The notes under the pieces: model-generated
The model's input: the letters and a program-made list of their open reading frames with translations, nothing else
Told to the model about the DNA's origin: nothing
Databases searched by the model: none
Program-made: the position numbers and the translations under genes
Shown here: positions 39,893-49,653 of the stretch, in pieces
Layout: each line of letters opens with the position of its first letter
How positions within the stretch are numbered: the stretch's first letter is position 1
Assembly: GCA_018714445.1 (NCBI GenBank)
Contig: DVNK01000025.1
Location: 62,001 to 126,000 of the forward strand
Direction of reading: 5' to 3'
DNA length: 64,000 nt
Origin: Candidatus Fimadaptatus faecigallinarum
GTDB lineage: Bacteria; Bacillota; Clostridia; Christensenellales; Aristaeellaceae

Positions 39893-42025
39893 CTATCTGT
39901 CCACCGGCAGCGGTACGCGCATGGTCGCCAGGCATTCGCTCATGCCGCTGAATATCTCGGGCAGCGCGCGTATAAGTTCGTCCGATGCGGCAACCAGCAC
40001 GGCGGGCAGTATGCGGCTGGCAAACGCATAATCCAGCGCCATGTCCTCGCCGCCGCTCAACCGCGGTGCCGCCGCCGCTATATAGCGCGCACAGTCGCAG
40101 AACGCCCCGTGCGGCACCTGCGCGCCAAACTCGCCCAGCCGGGCTGCCAGCGCGCGCAACCGGGCCGACGCTGTATCGCTCAGCTCGCCCGCCGCCAGCG
40201 CCGCGTAGCTTGCCGGGTCGATTGCCGGCAGCTCAGCCGCCATGGCCGGCACGCACAGTTCGGCCTTCAATCTCACTATGAATCCCGCGTCCAGTCCGGC
40301 CGCGCTGACCGGTTCGCCGTCGGGATGGCTCAGCACCGAGTACAGCGCGCGCCCCGATGCATCCGGCGCGCTGGCCGGGCCATTGAGCCGTGCGCGCAGT
40401 TTGAGTCCGTCGTCGCCCAGCGCGTCGCTGAGCGCTTCACCCAGCCACGCGTCGTCCTGACCGGCGAAGTCGGTCGCGATCAGCGGCCGGTCCAGCGCCA
40501 GTACGGTCAGCATGTGCACTACCGCGTCGCGCTTGAACTGCCAGCCGTGCGCGCGCAGGCCCAGCGACAGCCGGTCTATCAACTCGTCGGGCGCGAGCAG
40601 CGCTCTGCAGGACGGCTTGCCGTCTGCGGGCTCATCGGCGCGCGGTTCGGGCTCGGGCTCGACGGCGCGCGGCTCGGCGCGCAGCAGTTCGCTCATGCGC
40701 TCCGCCACCAGCTGTTCGGCCACGCGCTCGGTCAGCGGCCGGCCCAATTCCTGGGCGATGCCGGCTTCGAGCGCGTGCTGCTGGGCGGCCAGTTCGTCGA
40801 GGCGGGCCTGGCGCTGATCTATCTGCTGCTGGAGCAGAACGAGGCTGTTGCGCAGTGCCTCGGCGTCGGCTTCGCCCGTGCGCTCCAGTTCGCGCAGCAC
40901 TTCGGCCTTCATGTCGCGCGAGCGGCGCGTCAGGCCGTCAATTTCGGTTATCAGCCTCAGCCGGTCGGCTTCCAGCTCTATCAGGCGCGCGTCGGTGGGC
41001 GCGGAGCGCTCTTGGGGGGTCCACACCTCGAACAGTCGCCGCACGAGCTCGTCCTGGGCTATCAAGCCCTTGAGCAGCGGCGCGCGTGCGCCCTGGAACT
41101 CCCATGCGGCCGCTACGGCATTGAGCGCGTGCTCGGCGGGGCTCTCCACCGGCTCCGATCCGGCCAGCGGCGGCACCGACTGGCCCAGCTCCTCCTGTTT
41201 GCGCATGCGCCACTGTTCATCCACGACCTCGCTGAGGCTGCGGCCGCGGCGCGGGTTCAGGCCCATCTGCGCCTTGAGCGCCTTGAGCGCGTAAGGGATG
41301 GGCTTTTGCGCGGCGTCAGCGGCGGGCTCGGCGGCAGCTGCCGGTGCGGGCTCGGCGGTAGGCGCGGGGCCGGGTTCGGGTACGGGTTCGGCTGCGTGCT
41401 GCGGATGCGCGCGCTCGGGCACGAATGCGCTTATCGGGCTTAACTGCAGCGCGTCTATGTTGTCTATTGTCGCCACCAGCAGCTGCACATGGCTGCCCTG
41501 GGCGTCGTCCAGTTCCAGCAGGCGCGCGGCGCAGTCCGCATCGGGCGTGCGCGCGCAGCCCTCGCAGGGCTTGAACGCGGCGCCGTCAAACTGGTACGGT
41601 CCGGTCAGCGCGCCGTCGCCGGATACGAATACTGTGTTCATTGCCAGGGGTTTGCGGCCTTGGCCCACCACCTCGCATACCAGGCCCTGAGGAAGTTCGC
41701 GGATCACGTCCGAGTATATCATGAATGGATTGCGGTCGCTGCCCAGCGCGTAGTTTTTGTTTTGTCTGATCTTGTCGTTTTCACGCGGATGCTCGCGCAG
41801 GTCTATAAGGCACAGCTTGCCCAGCGTGCGCATCCTCAGCTTAAACGTGCTCATTTCATTTTTGTCCGGTACAACGCGCAAAAAGCCGTCTTCGCCGTAT
41901 TCGCCGCCGTGTACATATGCCTGCGGAGTGGCGGATATAACCGCCGCGGGCCGCACCCGGAAGAAGCCCCGCGAAGGATCGTCCTCTTCCAGCCACGCCA
42001 GCGTCAAACAGCCGTTTATCGCCAT
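39893..42025 (-). CDS. Large protein of unknown function with a central coiled-coil/Glu-rich segment
   Basis: MAINGCLTLAWLEEDDPSRGFFRVRPAAVISATPQAYVHGGEYGEDGFLRVVPDKNEMS...; ERTGEADAEALRNSLVLLQQQIDQRQARLDELAAQQHALEAGIAQELG. Confidence 0.75.
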   Translation of the reverse strand: MAINGCLTLAWLEEDDPSRGFFRVRPAAVISATPQAYVHGGEYGEDGFLRVVPDKNEMSTFKLRMRTLGKLCLIDLREHPRENDKIRQNKNYALGSDRNPFMIYSDVIRELPQGLVCEVVGQGRKPLAMNTVFVSGDGALTGPYQFDGAAFKPCEGCARTPDADCAARLLELDDAQGSHVQLLVATIDNIDALQLSPISAFVPERAHPQHAAEPVPEPGPAPTAEPAPAAAAEPAADAAQKPIPYALKALKAQMGLNPRRGRSLSEVVDEQWRMRKQEELGQSVPPLAGSEPVESPAEHALNAVAAAWEFQGARAPLLKGLIAQDELVRRLFEVWTPQERSAPTDARLIELEADRLRLITEIDGLTRRSRDMKAEVLRELERTGEADAEALRNSLVLLQQQIDQRQARLDELAAQQHALEAGIAQELGRPLTERVAEQLVAERMSELLRAEPRAVEPEPEPRADEPADGKPSCRALLAPDELIDRLSLGLRAHGWQFKRDAVVHMLTVLALDRPLIATDFAGQDDAWLGEALSDALGDDGLKLRARLNGPASAPDASGRALYSVLSHPDGEPVSAAGLDAGFIVRLKAELCVPAMAAELPAIDPASYAALAAGELSDTASARLRALAARLGEFGAQVPHGAFCDCARYIAAAAPRLSGGEDMALDYAFASRILPAVLVAASDELIRALPEIFSGMSECLATMRVPLPVDR

Positions 42026-42211
42026 AATTCGACACCTGCCTTTAACCATTTTGAAACCAATGGGGCCTTTTGCGCCCTGATTCGAGTGACATCACTCGCC
42101 AGGTTCATCTATTCTAAACCTGATCTATACAAATTATAGCCCGAAAGAATCATTTAGTCAATATATCAACAGCAAATTGCCGATTTATGTCGGCCGAATG
42201 TTAATGCAGGG

Positions 42212-42239
42212 TTGACAGCGCGCGTTTGAGTAGTAAAAT
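42212..42239 (+). promoter_or_regulatory. Sigma-A-type promoter TTGACA-16-TAAAAT upstream of the deacetylase-luxS operon
   Basis: ttgaca gcgcgcgtttgagtag taaaat. Confidence 0.65.
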
Positions 42240-42299
42240 GGATGTGAACGGGCGCGGCATATGTCGCGCAAATGGAATAGATATTTGGAGGTGCGCAGA

Positions 42300-43118
42300 T
42301 TGATAAAGATTAAACTGAACCGCTGGCCGGGCGGCGTAACGCACGCGCTGACGATGAGCTATGACGACGGAGTGACATTTGACGTGCGCCTGGCGGAGCT
42401 GTTCGACGCGCACGGCATACGCGGCACGTTCCACATGAACAGCAACTACGACATGGAGACTGGCGACGGCTGGCACCTGCCCGCAGAGCCGATACGCGAC
42501 ATAGCCCGCCGCCATGAGCTGAGCCTGCACATGCACACCCACCCGTTCCCGACAAAGATACCGCTTGCGCAGGTGGCCGACGAGGTGATAGAAAACCGGC
42601 GCGCGCTGGAACCGCTGGCGGGATATCCGCTGCGGGGCATGAGCTATCCGTACGGCGACTTCAACGATGACGTCATAGCGCTGATCAGGGCGCTGGGCGT
42701 GGAGTACTCGCGCACGGCGTACTCCACCGGCAAATTCGAAATACCGGACGACTTCCTGCGCTGGAACCCGACCTGCCATCACAACGGAGTGGGCACGCTG
42801 TGGGAAGAGTTCATAGATAACCGGTACGCCGAGCACAAGCCGCTGCTGTTTTACCTGTGGGGGCATTCGTATGAGTTCGACCGCGACGGCAACTGGGACG
42901 CAATAGAGCAGTTCTGCGCGAAGGCCGGCGGGCGCGACGACGTGTGGTACGCCACTAATATAGAGATAGTCGATTACATAAACGCGATGTACGCTTTGAA
43001 ATTCAGCGCCGACCGCGCGCTGGTGCGCAACGTCAGCCCGATAGACGTGTATATAAGCGTAAACGGCAAACCGGAGTGCATACGCGCCAACGCCGTGACC
43101 CGGCTGGAGGTGGATTGA
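42300..43118 (+). CDS. Polysaccharide deacetylase family protein
   Basis: ALTMSYDDGVTFDVRLAELFDAHGIRGTFHMNSNYDM; TTG start 8 bp behind GGAGG; SYPYGDFNDDVIALIRALGVEYSRT. Confidence 0.85.
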   Translation: MIKIKLNRWPGGVTHALTMSYDDGVTFDVRLAELFDAHGIRGTFHMNSNYDMETGDGWHLPAEPIRDIARRHELSLHMHTHPFPTKIPLAQVADEVIENRRALEPLAGYPLRGMSYPYGDFNDDVIALIRALGVEYSRTAYSTGKFEIPDDFLRWNPTCHHNGVGTLWEEFIDNRYAEHKPLLFYLWGHSYEFDRDGNWDAIEQFCAKAGGRDDVWYATNIEIVDYINAMYALKFSADRALVRNVSPIDVYISVNGKPECIRANAVTRLEVD

Positions 43119-43579
43119 TGCGCAAGATAGCCAGCTTTGAAGTAAACCACGACGTGCTCAAACAGGGCATGTACATATCGCGCGTGGACGGCGATATAGT
43201 GACCTACGACATACGCATGACGGTGCCCAACTCGGGCCGGTACCTGACCAACCCCGCGCTGCACACGTTCGAGCACCTGTTTGCGACATACGCGCGCAAC
43301 AGCGCCCTGTCCGAGAACGTGGTGTACGTGGGGCCGATGGGCTGCCGCACCGGGTTCTACCTGCTGATGCGCGGCTCCACCCATCAGCAGGCGTTGGATC
43401 TTATGCGCGATACGCTTGAGTTCATAGCGGGCTACGACGGCCCGATACCCGGCGCGCAGGCCTCGCGCGAGTGCGGCAACTGGCTCGACCATGACCTGCC
43501 CGCCGCGCGCGACATCGCGCTGGAAATGCGCCGGGTGCTGGCCGGCTGGCGCGTGGAGGACATGACGTATGCCGCCTGA
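43118..43579 (+). CDS. luxS: S-ribosylhomocysteine lyase
   Basis: MRKIASFEVNHDVLKQGMYISR..., HTFEHLFATYARNS, GPMGCRTGFYLLMRG, RECGNWLDHDL. Confidence 0.94.
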   Translation: MRKIASFEVNHDVLKQGMYISRVDGDIVTYDIRMTVPNSGRYLTNPALHTFEHLFATYARNSALSENVVYVGPMGCRTGFYLLMRGSTHQQALDLMRDTLEFIAGYDGPIPGAQASRECGNWLDHDLPAARDIALEMRRVLAGWRVEDMTYAA

Positions 43580-44972
43580 CGGCCTGCAGCGCTGGACGCG
43601 GGCGCTGGGCCGCCGGCTGCCGCGCCGGGCAGAGGCCGCGCGCGGCGACGTGATGTTCACGCGGCGCGATCTGGCGCGCATGATCTGGCCGCTAATGCTC
43701 GAGCAGACGCTGTCGCTGACGATAGGCATGGCCGACACCGCGATGGTCACGCGAGTCAGTGCGGCGGCGCTGTCGGGCGTGTCGCTGGTGGACAGCATAA
43801 ACGTGGTGCTGGTGCAGTTGTTTTCGGCGCTGGCGACGGGCGGCGCGGTGGTGTCGGCGCAGTACCTGGGGCGGGACGACCTGCGCAGCGCGCGCGACGC
43901 GGGGCGACAGCTGTACGTGCTGTGCCTTATGCTGTCGGGGGCGATGGCGCTGGTGTCGGCGGTGCTGCGCACGCCGATACTCTCGCTGATATTCGGCAGG
44001 ATAGAGGCCGACGTCATGAGCAGCGCACAGATATATTTCCTGCTCACCGCGCTGAGCTATCCGTTCCTGGGGCTGTACAACTCGGGCGCGGCGCTGTACC
44101 GGTCGATGGGCAAGACCAATGTGACGCTGCTGATATCGATACTGATGAACGTGATAAACGTGGCCGGCAATGCGATAACGATATACGCGTTTGGCATGGG
44201 CGCGGCGGGCGCGGGTCTGGCGACGCTGATATCGCGCATAGTGGGCGGCGTGGCGATAACATGGCTGCTGCGCGACCGGAGGAACACGCTGTGCGTGCGC
44301 TCGTACTCGCTGAGGCTGAGCCGCGACATGGTTGAGCGCATACTGCGCATAGGCGTGCCCAGCGGGCTGGAGAACAGCATGTTCTCGTTTGGCAAGCTGC
44401 TGGTAGCGTCGCTGGTATCGTCGCTGGGCACGGCGGCGATAGCGGCCAACGCCGTGGGCAACAACCTGGCGATCATGCAGAACATGCCGGGCATGGCGAT
44501 AAACCTGGCGATAGTGACGGTGGTAGGGCGCGTGATGGGCGCGGGTCAGCGCGATGAGGCGCGCCGCTACACGCGGATGCTGCTGGGACTGGTCTACATA
44601 TGCAACTGGGTGCTCAACGTGCCTATGATAATCTTTGCCGAGCCGCTGGTCAGGCTGTTCGGGCTGGATGCGGCGAGCGTGCCGGACGCGGTGTGGATAG
44701 TGGTATTCCATGGCGCCTGGGCGCTGTTTACGTGGCCGCTGTCGTTTGCGCTGCCCAACACGCTGCGCGCGGCCGGCGACGTGCGGTATACCATGACCGT
44801 GTCGGTCGTGAGCATGTGGGTGTTCCGGGTGCTGTTGAGCTATGTGCTGGCCTGGTACGGGCTGGGACTCAAGGCGGTATGGATAGCGATGATAACCGAC
44901 TGGGCGGTGCGCGGCGCATTCTTTGTGTGGCGGTACCGCGGCGACCGCTGGCTCGAAAAGAAAGTGGTTTGA
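43569..44972 (+). CDS. MATE family efflux transporter
   Basis: RMIWPLMLEQTLSLTIGMADTAMVTRVSAAALSGVSLVDS; overlaps luxS. Confidence 0.9.
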   Translation: MPPDGLQRWTRALGRRLPRRAEAARGDVMFTRRDLARMIWPLMLEQTLSLTIGMADTAMVTRVSAAALSGVSLVDSINVVLVQLFSALATGGAVVSAQYLGRDDLRSARDAGRQLYVLCLMLSGAMALVSAVLRTPILSLIFGRIEADVMSSAQIYFLLTALSYPFLGLYNSGAALYRSMGKTNVTLLISILMNVINVAGNAITIYAFGMGAAGAGLATLISRIVGGVAITWLLRDRRNTLCVRSYSLRLSRDMVERILRIGVPSGLENSMFSFGKLLVASLVSSLGTAAIAANAVGNNLAIMQNMPGMAINLAIVTVVGRVMGAGQRDEARRYTRMLLGLVYICNWVLNVPMIIFAEPLVRLFGLDAASVPDAVWIVVFHGAWALFTWPLSFALPNTLRAAGDVRYTMTVSVVSMWVFRVLLSYVLAWYGLGLKAVWIAMITDWAVRGAFFVWRYRGDRWLEKKVV

Positions 44973-45004
44973 CGGCGCAGCCCCGGACAACAGAGTGGTG
45001 TCGA

Positions 45005-45600
45005 TGCGGCTTTGACTGTGAGGTCGAGCTTGCGTTGTGCGCGGCAACAGGCACGAGCTGATGCAGCGTGTGCAGTCCGTGCGGGTGACGGCGGAGTGCG
45101 CGACATGATTGCGCTGATGCAGTACGCATGGTTCGCACTGGTTATTGTACGCGCTGGGTGGCTTTGACTGCGAGGTCAAGCTTGCGTGGCGTGTAGCCAC
45201 AGGCAAGAGCTGATGCGGCGTGTGCGATCCGCACGGGTAACGGCGAAGTGCGCGACATGATTGTGCTGATGCAGTACGCATGGTTCGCGCTGGTTATTGT
45301 ACGCGCTGGGTGGCTTTGGCTACGATGTCAAGCTTGCGTGGCGTGTAGCCACAGGCAGGAGCTGATGCGGTGCGTGCAGTCCGTGCGGTTGACGGCGGAG
45401 TGCGCGGTATGATTGCGCTGATGCAGTGCGCATGGCTTGCGCTGGTTATGGTGCGCGGGGCGGCTTTGGCTACGATGCCGAGCTTGCGTTGTGTGCGGCA
45501 ACAGGCAAGAGCTGATGCGGCGCGTGCTGTCCATGCGGGCAACGGCGGAGTGCGAGGCATTATCGCGCTGATGCTACGCGCAGTCAGTGCAGTTTATTAC
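45005..45600. repeat. 150-152-bp tandem array, about 4 units
   Basis: agcttgcg at 45027, 45179, 45331 and 45481; ctgatgc(a/g)g...gattgcgctgatgcagtacgcatgg shared by units. Confidence 0.92.
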
Positions 45601-45660
45601 GACGCGCGGCGGGCCGGGCGGCATGCCCGTCCGCCGCGCGATTTTGACGAGGTGCAGCAA

Positions 45661-46566
45661 ATGCAATATATAGGCGACGACAGGTTTATACATGAGTTCG
45701 GGCCCGACATGGCGCCGGTGGCGACGCTCAGACCGGGTGAACGCGCGACGGTGCGCACGGTGGACTGCTACTGCAACGTGCTCCGGCGCGACGGCGATCC
45801 CTGGCTGGAGCTGCGCAAGCATGTGCCCGGCCCCAATCCCGCGACTGGCCCAATAGCGATAGAGGGCGCGCAACCGGGCGACACGCTGGCGGTCAGCATA
45901 CTGGACATACGTCCTGACGCGCAGGGCGCGATGAACGTGCGCGCGGGAGTGGGCGGACTGGGCGATTACGTCGAGGGCTGTGAGACGCGCGTGTTCGGCA
46001 TATCGGATGGCGCGGTGGACTTTGGAGGGCGCAAATTGCCAATCGCGCCGATGATAGGCGTGATAGGCGTGGCCACGGCGCAGGTCAACGGCGCCATATG
46101 CACCGAGACGCCCCACATGCACGGCGGCAACATGGACGACCGCCACATAACCGCAGGCGCCACGGTGTACCTGCCGGTCAGTCAGCCGGGCGCACAGTTG
46201 GCGCTGGGCGACGTGCACGCGCTGATGGGCGACGGCGAGGTGGCGATATGCGGGCTGGAGTGCGCGGCCGAGGTCGACATATGCTGCGAGCTGATAAAAG
46301 GCCGCGCGGAGCAGTGGCCGGTGGTGCGCGATGCGGCGGGCTGCTATCGGGTCAACTGCTCGGCGGATACGCTGGACGAAGCGGCGCGGTTGGCGCGCGG
46401 GGCATTGCTGGAGTTCCTTGAGCGGCGGTTGGACGGCATGACGCGCAATCACATCGCGATGCTGATGAGCCTGGTCGGCGATCTTGAGATAGCGCAGATA
46501 GTCGACCCGCTGGTCACCTGCCGCATGGGCATACGCGCGGGCATTTTGCCCGAGCTGAAGTTCTGA
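45661..46566 (+). CDS. Acetamidase/formamidase family protein
   Basis: HEFGPDMAPVATLRPGERATVRTVDCYCNVL, GPIAIEGAQPGDTLAVSILDI, TPHMHGGNMDDRHITAGATVYLPVSQPGA. Confidence 0.88.
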   Translation: MQYIGDDRFIHEFGPDMAPVATLRPGERATVRTVDCYCNVLRRDGDPWLELRKHVPGPNPATGPIAIEGAQPGDTLAVSILDIRPDAQGAMNVRAGVGGLGDYVEGCETRVFGISDGAVDFGGRKLPIAPMIGVIGVATAQVNGAICTETPHMHGGNMDDRHITAGATVYLPVSQPGAQLALGDVHALMGDGEVAICGLECAAEVDICCELIKGRAEQWPVVRDAAGCYRVNCSADTLDEAARLARGALLEFLERRLDGMTRNHIAMLMSLVGDLEIAQIVDPLVTCRMGIRAGILPELKF

Positions 46567-46679
46567 TTCGATGCGCGCGAGAAGATGTCTTGGTTTTTGC
46601 GGGCGCATGTAGACGCAAAGGCGCGCAAGGGGATGCACTGGTATTTGCTAATGCCAGGCAACGTGGCAGCGCGCAGGCA

Positions 46680-47025
46680 TAAGCGCGTACATAAGCCCGG
46701 CGCAGAATCGCGCGCTCGGTCGCAAGAGGACGCATAAACGCGTACATACGCCCGGCGCAGAATCGCGCACATGGTCGCAAGAGGACGCATAAACGCGTAC
46801 ATACGCCCGACGACGCAGAATCGTGCACATGGCCGCAAGAGGACGCATAAGCGTGTACATACGCCCGGCGCAGAATTGTGCATAGGGTCGCAATGGGACG
46901 CATAAACGCGTACATACGTCCAGCAATGCAGAATCGCGCACATGGCCGCAATGGGACGCATAAACGCGTACATACGCCCGGCAATGCAGAATCACGCACA
47001 TGGCCGCAATGGGACGCATTACCCG
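46680..47025. repeat. 55/58-bp tandem array, about 6 units
   Basis: c(g/a)tacata at 46686, 46741, 46796, 46854, 46909 and about 46967; cgcagaatcg and cgcaa(g/t)(a/g)ggacgcat shared. Confidence 0.92.
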
Positions 47026-47285
47026 TGCAAACGCTCCGCGCGTCGTCAAGCGCGGCATATCGCCTTGAACGGCCGTATGCCCGGTTGAGGCATAACGCCA
47101 GGGGAATGGCTGTGCGGCGCAGCCCCGCATGCGTCGTCGAGCGGGGATGCCCCGCGCGCAAGTGAGCGCGGGGCGGCGCGATTTACACGATTGGGCGCGG
47201 CGTCAGGGCAGGCGGCGCATATTGCGCACAGCGGGCAGGCCGCCGGCAGACAAACTAAACTATTGTGGATATTGGAGGCAGTCAT

Positions 47286-48470
47286 ATGAAGAACTTTGAG
47301 TTTTACAGCCCGACGCACTATGTGTTCGGGCGGGGCGCGGAGCTGAAAGCCGGCGCGGAGCTGGCGCGACTGGGCTGCAGGCATGTGCTGGTGCACTACG
47401 GCGGCGGGTCGGCGGTGAAGTCGGGCGTGCTGGGACGGGTCGCGGACTCGCTGGAGAAGGCGGGCATACGCTATGAGCTGCTGGGCGGCGCGCAGCCCAA
47501 TCCGCGCAGCGGGCTGGTCTACAAGGGCATAGAGCTGTGCAAGGCGCAGGGCATAGACGGCCTGCTGGCGGTGGGCGGCGGCAGCGCGATTGACTCGGCA
47601 AAGGCGATTGCCACCGGCGTGGTCTACGGCGGGGACTTCTGGGACATGTTCGAGGGCAAGGCGGCGGTACCGGGAGCGTTGCCGCTGGGCGTGGTGCTGA
47701 CGATGGCGGCGGCAGGTTCCGAGGGCTCGAACAGCTGCGTGATAACCAATGAGGACGGCATGCTCAAGCGCTCGACTTCGTCGGATTACAACCGGCCCAA
47801 ATTCGCGCTGATGAACCCTGAGCTGACTTACACGCTGGGTGCATATCAGACGGCATGCGGCGTGGCCGACATGATGAGCCATGTGTTCGAGCGGTACTTC
47901 ACCAATGTGCCGGACGTTGCGTTGACCGATCGGCTGTGCGAGGCGGTGCTCAGCGCGATAGTGGAGGCGGCGCCGCGCGCGATAGCCTGCCCGGACGACT
48001 ACGAGGCGCGCGCGACGCTGATGTGGGCCAGCACGCTGGCGCACAACGACACCTGTGGACTGGGCCGTGAGTCGGACGGCGCGAGCCACAAGCTGGCGCA
48101 TGAGATATCGGCGCTGTATGACACGGCGCATGGCGCGACGATGGGGCTGATATTCCCGGCGTACATGAGGTATCAGCTGAGCTATGCGACGCCACGGCTG
48201 AGCCGGTTGGCGGTCAACGTATGGGGCTGCCAGCAGGACTACGAGCATCCCGAGCGCACCGCGCTGGAAGGCATACGCCGCTATGAGCAGTTCCTCAAGG
48301 GGCTGGGGCTGCCGCGCACGTTTGCCGAGATAGGCGCGCGCCGCGAGGACATACCCAAACTGATAGCCAAGGTGCGCCGCCGCTCCGACGGGCTGGTGGG
48401 CAACTTCCACCCGATGAACGACGACGACATGCGCGCGGTGTACGAGCTTGCGTGCGATGGCGCGGAGTGA
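47286..48470 (+). CDS. Iron-containing alcohol dehydrogenase (butanol dehydrogenase-like)
   Basis: MKNFEFYSPTHYVFGRGAELKAG, GLLAVGGGSAIDSAKAIATG, HDTAHGATMGLIFPAYM-type metal region (LAHEISALYDTAHGATMGL). Confidence 0.92.
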   Translation: MKNFEFYSPTHYVFGRGAELKAGAELARLGCRHVLVHYGGGSAVKSGVLGRVADSLEKAGIRYELLGGAQPNPRSGLVYKGIELCKAQGIDGLLAVGGGSAIDSAKAIATGVVYGGDFWDMFEGKAAVPGALPLGVVLTMAAAGSEGSNSCVITNEDGMLKRSTSSDYNRPKFALMNPELTYTLGAYQTACGVADMMSHVFERYFTNVPDVALTDRLCEAVLSAIVEAAPRAIACPDDYEARATLMWASTLAHNDTCGLGRESDGASHKLAHEISALYDTAHGATMGLIFPAYMRYQLSYATPRLSRLAVNVWGCQQDYEHPERTALEGIRRYEQFLKGLGLPRTFAEIGARREDIPKLIAKVRRRSDGLVGNFHPMNDDDMRAVYELACDGAE

Positions 48471-48581
48471 TGTGCTTTCAGGCTCTGTGTGGGCTGCGTA
48501 TGCCGGGCACTATTGCGTATCGGCAACGGGCATCATAGTTTGGCGCTACTGATTTGAAAAGTGGCATTAAATTGGCGCAAG

Positions 48582-48624
48582 AACATCCCGCGGCCCGCGG
48601 CATGGCGCTGTGGGATGTTTTGTT
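48582..48624 (+). terminator. Terminator-like hairpin, copy 1
   Basis: AACATCCC...GGGATGTTTTGTT. Confidence 0.65.
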
Positions 48625-48725
48625 GATATGGGTGGCTGCGAGGGCAGTGCATGACAAGCATAAATTCAGATTTGCAAACGGCATGGCTTGTTGCTGCCGG
48701 CTTTAGAATAAGCGGTAATGGGCGC

Positions 48726-48763
48726 AAAGGCATCCCGTGGCATGGTGCTGTGGGATGCCTTTC
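48726..48763 (+). terminator. Terminator-like hairpin, copy 2 of a 147-bp duplication
   Basis: AAAGGCATCCC...GGGATGCCTTT; 147 bp after copy 1. Confidence 0.65.
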
Positions 48764-49002
48764 CAGCGTTGAGGCGCGGCGCGTTCGGTGTGTTGCAGGG
48801 AATACATATTGCGCACGGCGCGCGCATGGCCGGCATGCATTCGATGAGGCGGTATTGGATAGCCGCAAGATACATCGACAGTGAACGCGCGGCCTTTTCC
48901 AAACGGATACGGGCAATTGCTCGTAACGCATATGTGTCTACGACGTCGCTATCATGATAGAACCAGGGCGTGGGCATATTGCGTCCATTGGATCATGTGC
49001 GC

Positions 49003-49611
49003 TTATGAGTCGCGATAGTCCGCCGTGCGGATGGGTATACCCTCGGCGTCCAGCCTCAGCCGGTAGAAGAACCTCAACCATTCGGGCTGGCGCTCGACAT
49101 CGCCCGCCAGTCTTAGCAGCGTGCGCCGGCCCACGCGCCTATCCAGCACAGCCAGCAGCCGTACCAGCGGGTTCTCGTGGCGCAGGCTCGCGCCTATCGC
49201 GGATTGGGTGTATATCCTTATCGCGTCGGTGACGTAGTATATATCGAATATGCCGTCGTTGATGGCGCGACGCTTTACCAGCTCCTCTATGCGGGCGTTG
49301 ATGGCGCGACGCCTTACCAGCGCCTCTTTGCAGGCGATGCGGGGGCCGTGCAGCATTTCCTGGGGTATCTGCTGGCGCGGCGGCAGGCAGGCGCGCTTCA
49401 GCCCGGCTTCCAGCTCGGAGTAGCCCTTATTGTAATAGGCAAACGGATCGCCGCGCAGCCGCTCCACGCTGTCGACGCGTATCGCGATGCGGCCGTAGTC
49501 GTCGTGCGCGTCGGTGTAGTGCGTCAGGAAGTACTGCACGCGCCCGCGCAGCTTGGGGCACAGATATTCAGTCTCCAGCTGCTGTCTCAGGCCGCTCCAT
49601 GAATTGGCCAT
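49003..49611 (-). CDS. Conserved protein of unknown function (possibly SF0329-like), with an internal 39-bp duplication
   Basis: MANSWSGLRQQLETEYLCPKLRGRVQYFLTHYTDAHDDYGRIAIRVD; internal EALVRRRAINARI EELVKRRAINDGI. Confidence 0.7.
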   Translation of the reverse strand: MANSWSGLRQQLETEYLCPKLRGRVQYFLTHYTDAHDDYGRIAIRVDSVERLRGDPFAYYNKGYSELEAGLKRACLPPRQQIPQEMLHGPRIACKEALVRRRAINARIEELVKRRAINDGIFDIYYVTDAIRIYTQSAIGASLRHENPLVRLLAVLDRRVGRRTLLRLAGDVERQPEWLRFFYRLRLDAEGIPIRTADYRDS

Positions 49612-49653
49612 AGTAAAACTCCTTTCGCGCGCAGGACCTGAGCGCGGGCGGCG

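Noticed and set aside
44950-45040. MATE tail capture by the 151-bp array
   Set aside because: Only gtgg(c)tttgac is shared at the stop codon, not enough to claim.
43692-45281. 529-aa minus ORF opposite the MATE gene
   Set aside because: Antisense; rich in RHQ with no motif.
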